From Candidatus Caccousia avistercoris (GTDB lineage Bacteria; Bacillota; Clostridia; Oscillospirales; Acutalibacteraceae): DNA of 19,892 nt. The notes beneath the pieces were generated by a model. The model had not been told where the DNA came from, made no database searches, and saw only the letters and a program-made list of their open reading frames with translations. Position numbers and translations under genes: made by a program. Below are positions 14,555 to 19,892 of the stretch, piece by piece. The stretch's first letter is position 1, and the number at the start of each line of letters is the position of its first letter. The stretch lies in the NCBI GenBank assembly GCA_018715025.1, contig DVMK01000015.1, positions 1-19,892 on the forward strand. The letters are read 5' to 3'.

Positions 14555-14935
14555 ATGAAACCATTTTTCGCCGCAGCCCTGTGCCTGCTGGCCCTGTTCT
14601 GCTCCGCCTGCTCCCAAAAGGCGGACCCCATCGTGCTTCCCCCGCAGGAGAAGGTGACGGAGATCCGGGTGACGGGGGAGGAGGGCTCCGGTTCCCGGCA
14701 GGATCCCGACTGGATCGCCAGCCTGCTGGAGGCCCTCTCCTCCTCAGAGCCCACCTCCATCCCCTCTGTGCAGGATTCCCCCGGCGTGCCCGGCTGCCTG
14801 CAGATCGACTTCCTCTTCCCCGAGGGGGAGAGCACCGTGTTCCTCTACCAGCGGGAGGGCGCGTATTACGTGGAACAGCCCTACCAGGGCGTGTACCGCG
14901 CCTCGCCCCAGGTGGAAGAGCTGCTGGGCCTGTAG
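14555..14935 (+). CDS. Small lipoprotein, DUF5301-like
   Basis: This 126-residue predicted lipoprotein has a hydrophobic signal followed by FCSAC with Cys19 as the likely lipid site. The lipobox is imperfect because Cys, not Leu, is at -3. The C-terminal segment YYVEQPYQGVYR (105-116) and the TVFLYQREGAYY pattern before it resemble DUF5301, a family of small gut-Firmicute proteins usually beside YtrC-like permeases. It is the last gene of the GntR-ABC-permease operon, 22 bp after the permease stop, and has AAAGGAG ten bases upstream. An accessory or substrate-sensing role at the membrane is inferred. Confidence 0.8.
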   Translation: MKPFFAAALCLLALFCSACSQKADPIVLPPQEKVTEIRVTGEEGSGSRQDPDWIASLLEALSSSEPTSIPSVQDSPGVPGCLQIDFLFPEGESTVFLYQREGAYYVEQPYQGVYRASPQVEELLGL

Positions 14936-14993
14936 CGGGCCGCTTTCCCCCTCCCGGCTTCGGAACCGGTTCAGGAAAAATGAATAACAGGCA

Positions 14994-15035
14994 AAATCCC
15001 CCTTGCGCAGGGTTTGTCCTGCACAAGGGGGATTT
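14994..15035. terminator. Strong bidirectional terminator-like hairpin between convergent genes
   Basis: Arms AAATCCCCCTTG (14994-15005) and CAAGGGGGATTT (15024-15035) form a 12-bp stem, then one mismatch and an inner stem GCAGG/CCTGC (15007-15022) with a 6-nt loop. It lies about 60 bp after the lipoprotein stop and about 50 bp after the UroD-like gene stop on the other strand. T-rich edges occur on both strands, so it can serve both. Confidence 0.8.
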
Positions 15036-15087
15036 ATGCTGTTGGCAGAGCCCATTCCGCTTCTGCAGCCCGCCCTTTTCCGCGCGC

Positions 15088-16101
15088 TTACGGCCGTTTT
15101 TCCTGCCAGCGCTGGAACACCCGGTACACGTTGTCCGGGTTGGCGCCGGGGCCGAACTCGCACTGGGCGATGCAGCCGCCGTCGGCCCACAGGGTTTCGT
15201 ACACCTGGTCCACCGCCCGGTCAATGTCCCCGGCGGTTCCGTAGGGAAGCAGGTTTTGCCGGTCGATCTCCCCCCAGAAGGTGATTTTCCCCTTCAAGGG
15301 CGCCAGATTTTCCACGCCTATGCAGAAAATCTGCGCGTTGACGGCGTCCAGCCCGCAGGCAATGAGCGACGGCAGGATGGGCAGGGTATACCCGTCTGAA
15401 TGCATGAAGGTTTTTTTGCCGTAGCTTTTGGCAATGGAAATGTACTCCGCGTACAGGGGGCGGAAGATTTCCTCCCACATCTGCGGGCTGATGAGCAGGC
15501 TGTTCTGGGCGCCCCAGTCGTCCATAAACCGAATGGCGTCCACATCGGTTTTGGCCCAGGCCGTAATGAGGCGGCAGTAAAAGTCGTGCATCCGCTTGAT
15601 GAATTCCCGCATGCGCGGCGGCATGTCCACCAGGTCCATGTAAAGGCTGGCCGTGCCCCGGATAAACTGAAGCCGCTCAAAGGGGCGCGGGCAGGCGCCT
15701 GCCAGCACAAATTTGCTGGTGCCGCTGCAGAACCGGTTGACCGCGTCCCGGTCAAAGGTGAGCCATTCCTCCGGAATGTGCACGTTCCCCACGTCCTCCC
15801 AGTCGGGGCCTGTCACCAGGGGCTGCTTCACCTCGCCGATAACGCCCCGCTGCAGGTTCTGGAACAGGCAGCCCCACTCGTCGGTGTATTCGCCCGGCAC
15901 ATGGGGGTCGCCCTGGACGGCCGGGGCCTCCCGGTACGTGACCGGCGGCTCCACAATATCCCACTCGAAGTCCCGGCACAGCTTTTCCAATTTTTCCGGG
16001 TGGTGAATTTCCGCCCAGGGCAGCGTCCACAGCTGGCGGGGAACACGGCCGTCCCGGTTGCGGAATTCCAGCGTGCGGTTCACGAGCTCTCTGGATGTCA
16101 T
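15088..16101 (-). CDS. Uroporphyrinogen decarboxylase (URO-D/MtaA) family protein, probable methyltransferase
   Basis: This 337-residue protein has the URO-D barrel fold. It lacks the RQAGRY-type N-terminal substrate motif of true heme-pathway HemE, so it is not expected to decarboxylate uroporphyrinogen. Instead it resembles the methyltransferases of corrinoid systems (MtaA/MtbA/CmuA group). These bind zinc with His and Cys residues, and candidates here are His234 in FMHSDG (232-237) and Cys314 in CEFGPG (314-319), with Asp236 or Cys310 nearby. The usual HxC spelling is HxD here. The start at 16101 has GAGGAGG seven bases upstream. It is transcribed divergently from an AraC regulator, which probably controls it. 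No corrinoid protein or reactivase is in the window, so the methyl donor and acceptor are unknown. Confidence 0.82.
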   Translation of the reverse strand: MTSRELVNRTLEFRNRDGRVPRQLWTLPWAEIHHPEKLEKLCRDFEWDIVEPPVTYREAPAVQGDPHVPGEYTDEWGCLFQNLQRGVIGEVKQPLVTGPDWEDVGNVHIPEEWLTFDRDAVNRFCSGTSKFVLAGACPRPFERLQFIRGTASLYMDLVDMPPRMREFIKRMHDFYCRLITAWAKTDVDAIRFMDDWGAQNSLLISPQMWEEIFRPLYAEYISIAKSYGKKTFMHSDGYTLPILPSLIACGLDAVNAQIFCIGVENLAPLKGKITFWGEIDRQNLLPYGTAGDIDRAVDQVYETLWADGGCIAQCEFGPGANPDNVYRVFQRWQEKRP

Positions 16102-16126
16102 GGTGAATCCTCCTCTTTTCATTTTA

Positions 16127-16187
16127 AGATAGATCCAGTATACTATCTATAAAAAAATATTGCATTCCATTTCAAACGCAATACAAA
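16127..16187. promoter_or_regulatory. Divergent promoter region with two inverted repeats
   Basis: This 105-bp gap serves both the UroD-like and AraC genes. For the minus strand TATACT (16137-16142) is a good -10, with a weak -35 ATGCAA at 17 bp (16160-16165). For the plus strand TTGCAT (16160-16165) and TACAAA (16182-16187) with 16 bp spacing are plausible. Inverted repeats AGATAG/CTATCT (16127-16148) and ATTGC/GCAAT (16159-16182) overlap them and are candidate AraC-binding sites. All assignments are tentative. Confidence 0.45.
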
Positions 16188-16206
16188 ATGATAGGGAGGG
16201 AGCAGT

Positions 16207-17076
16207 TTGGAACAGGAACGGATTTCTTTTGAGGGGAATACAGGGATTCCCGGGCTGGCCCTGTTTGGACGCCACACGCTGAACCGGGCTGGTTCCCCCA
16301 TGGTCGCCCACACCCACCCCGGGCTGATGGAAATTGTGTTCCTGCACCGGGGCGTCCAGCAGTTCCGGGTGGGCGGGCAGAGCTACGAAATCAAGGGCGG
16401 CGAGGCCTTCATTTCCCAGCCGGACGAGCCCCACAGCACCGGCGGAACCCCCCAGGAAACCGCAGAGTACCACTGGATTCAGCTGGATCTGCGGCAGGAG
16501 GGGTTCCTGTGCCTGGCGCCCCAGGCGGCGGCCCCTCTTCTGGAGAAGCTGGGCCGCCTGAAGCAGAGGGTGCGGCCCTTCCCGGCAGAGGCGGCCGGAC
16601 TCATCCGCAGCAGCTTCGCCCACATGTGCCGGGCCGGCGGGGAGGGGCGGGCCCAGGCGGCGCTTCTTCTGGCGGCGGCCCTGTACGCCTGGCTGGAAAA
16701 GGACGGCGCCGCGCCGCCCCTGTCGCCGGAAATGGAGCGGGCGGCCGCCTACGCCGCCGCCCGTCTGGAGGAACCGCTTTCCCTGGAAGAGCTGGCGGCC
16801 CAGGCCGGGCTTTCCCTCTCCCGGTTCAAGGCGCGTTTTCGGGAGGAAACCGGCGTGACGCCCCGCAGCTACGTGAACCGGCTGAAAATCCAGCAGGCCA
16901 AAGCCTGCCTGCGGCAGGGGGAGTCCATCACCAGCGTGTCGCAGCGGCTGGGCTTTTCCACCCCCAATTACTTCGCCACCGTATTCCGCCGGTTCACCGC
17001 CATGACCCCGGCGGAATACGCCCGGCGCTCCAGAGAAAGCAGGCCGGAGGAGCCCGGCGGGGAAGATCCGGTGTAA
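16207..17076 (+). CDS. AraC-family transcriptional regulator with cupin sensor domain
   Basis: This is a 289-residue activator. The N-terminal cupin (about 30-85) shows AHTHPGLMEIVFL (34-46) and PHS (75-77), placing His35, His37, Glu42 and His76 in the usual pocket. The C-terminal AraC DNA-binding domain (about 175-275) has two helix-turn-helix motifs, LSLEELAAQAGLSLSRFKARF and the family-defining SVSQRLGFSTPNYFATVFRRFTAMTPAEY (243-271). The start codon is TTG at 16207, with GGGAGGG six bases upstream. Such proteins usually sense sugars or other small ligands and control a nearby operon, here the divergent UroD-like gene. The gene ends only 5 bp from the convergent P-type ATPase gene. Confidence 0.93.
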   Translation: MEQERISFEGNTGIPGLALFGRHTLNRAGSPMVAHTHPGLMEIVFLHRGVQQFRVGGQSYEIKGGEAFISQPDEPHSTGGTPQETAEYHWIQLDLRQEGFLCLAPQAAAPLLEKLGRLKQRVRPFPAEAAGLIRSSFAHMCRAGGEGRAQAALLLAAALYAWLEKDGAAPPLSPEMERAAAYAAARLEEPLSLEELAAQAGLSLSRFKARFREETGVTPRSYVNRLKIQQAKACLRQGESITSVSQRLGFSTPNYFATVFRRFTAMTPAEYARRSRESRPEEPGGEDPV

Positions 17077-17093
17077 AAGGGCTACGCCTTTTT
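17075..17093. terminator. Hairpin shared by two convergent genes, spanning both stop codons
   Basis: An 8-bp stem (17075-17082 with 17086-17093) is closed by a TAC loop and flanked by A and T runs, with one G-T pair. It overlaps the TAA of the AraC gene and the final codons and TAG of the Ca2+-ATPase gene. Its A and T tracts make it terminator-like on both strands. Confidence 0.5.
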
Positions 17094-19673
17094 CCTCCTC
17101 CCAAACAGGCGGGCCAGCAGCTTTTCCAGCTCTACCACGGCAATGGGGGTCAGGGCCAGCAGGGCCACCACGCCCCACTGGGCGCCGCTGAGGGGGACGG
17201 TCTTGAACAGGCCGGAAAGGGGAGGAAACAGGATGACGGCGCACTGCAGCGCCGCGCAGGCAAGGGCGGCGGGCAGCAGCCGGCTGCCCTTGTGCCTGCC
17301 GCAGAAAATGGAGCCCTCGCTGCGCATGTTGAAGGTGTGGGCCACCTGGGCCAGGCTCAGCACCGCAAAGGCCATGGTGCGGCCCACCAGCGGAGAGGCG
17401 GGATCCGGGTCGAAAAAGGCGCGCCCTATGGTGTAGGCCGCCAGCGACAGCGCGCCGATGAGGCACCCCTCCACCAAAATGTTATAGGCCATGCCGCCTG
17501 AAAACAGGCTCTCTTTCGGCTTGGCCGGCTTTTTTGTCATCACGCTGCCGTCAATGGGCTCCACCCCCAGGGCCAGGGCGGGCAGGGAATCGGTGACCAG
17601 GTTGACCCACAGAAGCTGAATGGCCAGCAGGGGCGTGGGCAGGCGCAGCAGAAACCCTACAAAGACGGTGAGGATCTCCCCAATATTGCAGGAGAGCAGG
17701 AAGTGGACCGTTTTCCTGATGTTGGCGTAAATGCCCCGGCCCTCCCGCACGGCGGCCACAATGGTGGTGAAATTGTCGTCGGCCAGCACCATGTCCGCCG
17801 CGCTTTTGGCCACCTCGGTGCCGCTCTGCCCCATGGCGCAGCCAATGTCGGCCGCCTTCAGGGCGGGGGCGTCGTTTACGCCGTCCCCCGTCATGGCCAC
17901 CACATGGCCGTTCTTCTGAAACGCCTTTACAATGCGCACCTTGTGCTCCGGCGAGACGCGGGCAAACACGGCGCAGCGGCCCGCCCTCTGTTCCAGCTCC
18001 TGCTGAGAGAGGGCGTCCAGCTCGCGGCCGGTGAGGACCTCGTCCCCCGGGGTGAGGATGCCGATGTCCCGGGCGATGGCGGCGGCGGTGGCGGCGTGGT
18101 CGCCGGTGATCATCACCGGGCGTATGCCCGCCTGGCGGCACTGGGCCACCGCTTCCTTCACGCCGGGGCGGGGCGGGTCAATCATGCCCACCAGGCCGCA
18201 GAAGGTAAGGCCCTGCTCCAGCCCCGCCTCCCCGTCGGGGAGCGAGTCCGTGTCCCGGCAGGCCACGCCGATGACCCGCAGCGCCCGCCGGGCCATGGCC
18301 TCGTTGCCCCGCAGCAGGGCGGCGGTGGGGCCGGCGCAGTGGGCGGCCAGCACATCCGGCGCGCCCTTGGAGATGATCCGCCAGCCGCCCCCCGGCCTTC
18401 TGTGCACGGTGGTCATCATTTTCCGGCTGGAGGAGAAGGGGATCTCCCGCACCCGGGGGTATTTGGCCTCCAGCTCGCTTTTCCGCTCCGGGCAGGCGGC
18501 GGCCAGGGCCGTCTCGGTGGGCTCGCCCAGGAACCGGCCGCCGGACTCTGTGCTGTTGTTGCACAGGGCGGCCAGCGACAGCAGGCGCCTCCCCTCCTCC
18601 GAATGAAGGCCCACCGGCCCGTAGGGGCCCCGCAGCTCCGTCACCGTCATCCGGTTCTGGGTGAGGGTGCCCGTCTTGTCAGAGCAGATGACGCTGGCGC
18701 TGCCCAGGGTTTCCACCGCAGGCATGTGGCGCACAATGCTCCGCTTGGCCGCCATGCGCCGCACCCCGGCCGCCAGCACAATGGTGACCACCGCGGGCAG
18801 CCCCTCCGGGATGGCGGCCACCGCCAGGCTGATGGAAATGAGGAACATTTCCAGGGGCGGGATGCTCTGCAGCAGGCCCATGAGGAAAATCACCAGGCAG
18901 ATGAGCAGGGCGGCCGCCCCCAGCCAGCGGCCCGTCTGGGCCAGCCGCTTCTGCAGGGGCGTCTGGGGGGCTTCCTGGCTGGCCAGCATGTGGGCAATGC
19001 GCCCCACCTGGGTTTCCATGCCGGTGGCCACCACCACGCCCGTCCCATTCCCCGCAGCGATGGAGCTGGAGGAAAACACCATATTTTTCCGGTCGCCCAG
19101 AGGGGTGCCGGCCGGGTACAGGGCGGCGGCCTCCTTCCCCACCGGCAGGCTTTCGCCGGTGAGGGCGCTTTCCCCCGCCTTCAGGCCGTTGGCCTGCAGC
19201 AGGCGAAGGTCGGCGGGGGCCAGGTCGCCGGCGCGCAGGCGCACAATGTCCCCCGGCACCAGCAGGGCTGCGTCCACCAGCTGCTCCCTGCCGCCCCGCA
19301 GCACCCGCGCCTTGGGGCTGCTGAGCTTTTTCAGGGCCTCAATGGCCTTTTCCGCCCGGCTTTCCTGCACCATGCCGGTGACGGCGTTCACCACCACAAT
19401 CGCCAGGATGATGATGGAATCCACATAGTCCCGGCTGTGCTGCAGGTACGAGGTCACAAAGGAAACCGCCGCCGCAGCCAGCAGAATGAGCACCATAAAA
19501 TCGGAAAACTGCGCCAAAAAGCGCCGCAGGATCCCCTTTTTCTTTGGCCGGGCCAGCTCGTTGCGGCCGTACTGCCGCAGGCGGCGCGCCGCCTCCTGCG
19601 GTTCCAGCCCGCGGCCGCCGTCAGACCCAAGCCGCTTTACACATTCCTCCGGCGGGATGCTCTGCCATTCCAA
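17082..19673 (-). CDS. Calcium-transporting P-type ATPase (P-IIA, SERCA-like)
   Basis: This enzyme uses ATP to expel Ca2+ from the cytoplasm. The protein is 863 residues and complete. Motifs (numbered from TTG 19673) are TGES (172-175) in the actuator domain, phosphorylation site DKTGT with Asp332, KGAPD (436-440) in the nucleotide domain and TGDGVNDAP (595-603). The ion sites fit Ca2+: M4 IPEGLP with Glu290, M5 NIGEIL with Asn663 and Glu666, and M6 NLVTD with Asn691, Thr694 and Asp695. That is the set of SERCA site residues, and there is no sign of a Na+,K+ pump. Ten membrane helices are expected. Both possible starts are TTG. The one at 19682 touches the GGAGG, whereas 19673 is nine bases away and is preferred. 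No operon partner is visible. Confidence 0.93.
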   Translation of the reverse strand: MEWQSIPPEECVKRLGSDGGRGLEPQEAARRLRQYGRNELARPKKKGILRRFLAQFSDFMVLILLAAAAVSFVTSYLQHSRDYVDSIIILAIVVVNAVTGMVQESRAEKAIEALKKLSSPKARVLRGGREQLVDAALLVPGDIVRLRAGDLAPADLRLLQANGLKAGESALTGESLPVGKEAAALYPAGTPLGDRKNMVFSSSSIAAGNGTGVVVATGMETQVGRIAHMLASQEAPQTPLQKRLAQTGRWLGAAALLICLVIFLMGLLQSIPPLEMFLISISLAVAAIPEGLPAVVTIVLAAGVRRMAAKRSIVRHMPAVETLGSASVICSDKTGTLTQNRMTVTELRGPYGPVGLHSEEGRRLLSLAALCNNSTESGGRFLGEPTETALAAACPERKSELEAKYPRVREIPFSSSRKMMTTVHRRPGGGWRIISKGAPDVLAAHCAGPTAALLRGNEAMARRALRVIGVACRDTDSLPDGEAGLEQGLTFCGLVGMIDPPRPGVKEAVAQCRQAGIRPVMITGDHAATAAAIARDIGILTPGDEVLTGRELDALSQQELEQRAGRCAVFARVSPEHKVRIVKAFQKNGHVVAMTGDGVNDAPALKAADIGCAMGQSGTEVAKSAADMVLADDNFTTIVAAVREGRGIYANIRKTVHFLLSCNIGEILTVFVGFLLRLPTPLLAIQLLWVNLVTDSLPALALGVEPIDGSVMTKKPAKPKESLFSGGMAYNILVEGCLIGALSLAAYTIGRAFFDPDPASPLVGRTMAFAVLSLAQVAHTFNMRSEGSIFCGRHKGSRLLPAALACAALQCAVILFPPLSGLFKTVPLSGAQWGVVALLALTPIAVVELEKLLARLFGRRKKA

Positions 19674-19739
19674 TCTTATCAACCTCCATTTTCTGAAATC
19701 CGCTTTTTACAATATATTCCATCCCGCGGCCAAGTAGTA

Positions 19740-19761
19740 TTCCCCGGCGGCCCGCCGGGAA
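19740..19761. other. GC-rich hairpin between the divergent ATPase gene and the last gene
   Basis: TTCCCCGGCGG and CCGCCGGGAA are complementary except for one extra C, giving a near-perfect stem. No T run follows on either strand, so it is not an ordinary terminator. It lies in the gap between the ATPase start and the promoter at 19799, and may insulate them or act in the leader of the ATPase transcript. Confidence 0.4.
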
Positions 19762-19787
19762 AAATATTGGGTGTTCCAAAAAACAGG

Positions 19788-19804
19788 AATGACTCTCATT
19801 GACA
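19788..19804 (+). promoter_or_regulatory. Candidate Fur-type operator overlapping the last promoter
   Basis: AATGA-CTC-TCATT (19788-19800) is a perfect palindrome with a 3-bp centre. Its arms equal those of the central 13 bp of the classical Fur box. Aligned to the 7-1-7 Fur motif, 19790-19804 matches 10 of 14 positions. It overlaps the -35 hexamer by two bases, so binding would repress. Other metal or redox regulators with similar sites are possible. Confidence 0.4.
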
Positions 19805-19827
19805 ACTCTCTGCCTGTGGATTATAAT
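19799..19827 (+). promoter_or_regulatory. Perfect sigma-A promoter for the gene at the right edge
   Basis: TTGACA (19799-19804) and TATAAT (19822-19827) are separated by exactly 17 bp, a perfect consensus. The leader of about 45 nt is GC-rich with self-complementary CCCGGG- and CCGCGG-type segments just before the ribosome binding site. Confidence 0.9.
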
Positions 19828-19881
19828 GGAAACAGAAAACGTTATGCGTTCCCCGGGCCCGGCCCGCGGGAGGAAGGAGAA

Positions 19882-19892
19882 ATGAACCATGG
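19882..19892 (+). CDS. Start of a gene running off the window, product unknown
   Basis: A strong AGGAAGGAG-type ribosome binding site precedes two possible ATG starts, 19882 (GGGAGG eight bases upstream) and 19889 (AAGGAG nine bases upstream). Only three codons or fewer are visible, so nothing can be said about the product. The perfect promoter and Fur-like site suggest a strongly expressed, possibly iron-regulated gene. Confidence 0.5.

Noticed and set aside
15088..16101. Heme-pathway HemE
   Set aside because: It has the URO-D fold but no RQAGRY-type substrate motif near the N-terminus, and no other heme genes are nearby.
16147..17466. Open frame of 439 residues on the minus strand across the AraC gene and the end of the ATPase gene
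   Set aside because: It crosses two real genes and their shared terminator, and its composition is that of a shadow frame.
17703..19802. Long open frame (699 residues) on the plus strand opposite the Ca2+-ATPase
   Set aside because: It is antisense to a clear P-type ATPase with every motif intact. It is rich in His, Gly, Gln and Arg without a domain, as expected for a shadow frame in GC-rich DNA.

Overview
The window is about 19.9 kb of GC-rich DNA from what looks like a gut-type, spore-forming Firmicute. The most likely group is the Oscillospiraceae/Ruminococcaceae or close relatives, though the exact genus cannot be read from it. The evidence is consensus sigma-A promoters and strong GGAGG ribosome binding sites, a YtvI-like sporulation membrane protein, a YtrA-type GntR/ABC operon, a PnuC/NadR salvage pair, tRNAs with encoded CCA ends, and a P-type Ca2+-ATPase of the bacterial SERCA type. 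I see no insertion sequence, phage gene, CRISPR array or rRNA. It reads as ordinary chromosome with dense small operons.

Layout. 1-266: non-coding, hairpin-rich leader. 267-3446 (+): MacB/FtsX-type ABC transporter whose permease is split by a frameshift at a run of seven G. 3514-5608 (-): compact three-gene operon, HxlR regulator, PnuC nicotinamide riboside transporter and NadR-like bifunctional NMN adenylyltransferase/ribosylnicotinamide kinase, each junction an ATGA overlap, with a clear promoter around 5715-5744. 5850-6365 (-): small lipoprotein. 6488-6846 (-): tRNA-Met, tRNA-Glu and tRNA-Val behind a perfect TTGACA-N17-TATAAT promoter, with an unusually structured spacer between Glu and Val. 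6974-8482 (-): IMP dehydrogenase. 8668-10041 (-): minimal nucleotidyltransferase plus acyl-ACP thioesterase. 10217-11287 (+): YtvI/AI-2E-family membrane protein. 11419-14935 (+): YtrA-like GntR repressor, ABC ATPase, large permease and DUF5301-like lipoprotein, preceded by a near-perfect 27-bp palindrome. 15088-16101 (-) and 16207-17076 (+): a divergent pair, a UroD/MtaA-family protein and an AraC regulator. 17082-19673 (-): Ca2+-transporting P-type ATPase. 19788-19892 (+): palindrome resembling a Fur box, perfect promoter and the start of a gene that leaves the window.

How the genes work together. The clearest functional unit is the NAD-precursor salvage operon: PnuC imports nicotinamide riboside, the kinase domain of NadR phosphorylates it to NMN and the adenylyltransferase domain makes NAD+. 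A redox-type HxlR regulator is the first gene, which suggests redox or self-regulated control of NAD salvage. The YtrA-like operon is a self-contained repressor/transporter cassette of the type induced by cell-envelope stress. The AraC/UroD-like pair looks like a substrate-induced methyl-transfer or demethylation locus whose corrinoid partner is not in the window. The most notable single-base feature is the G7 tract that breaks the FtsX permease. It is either a sequencing or assembly error, a decayed gene, or a phase-variable switch.
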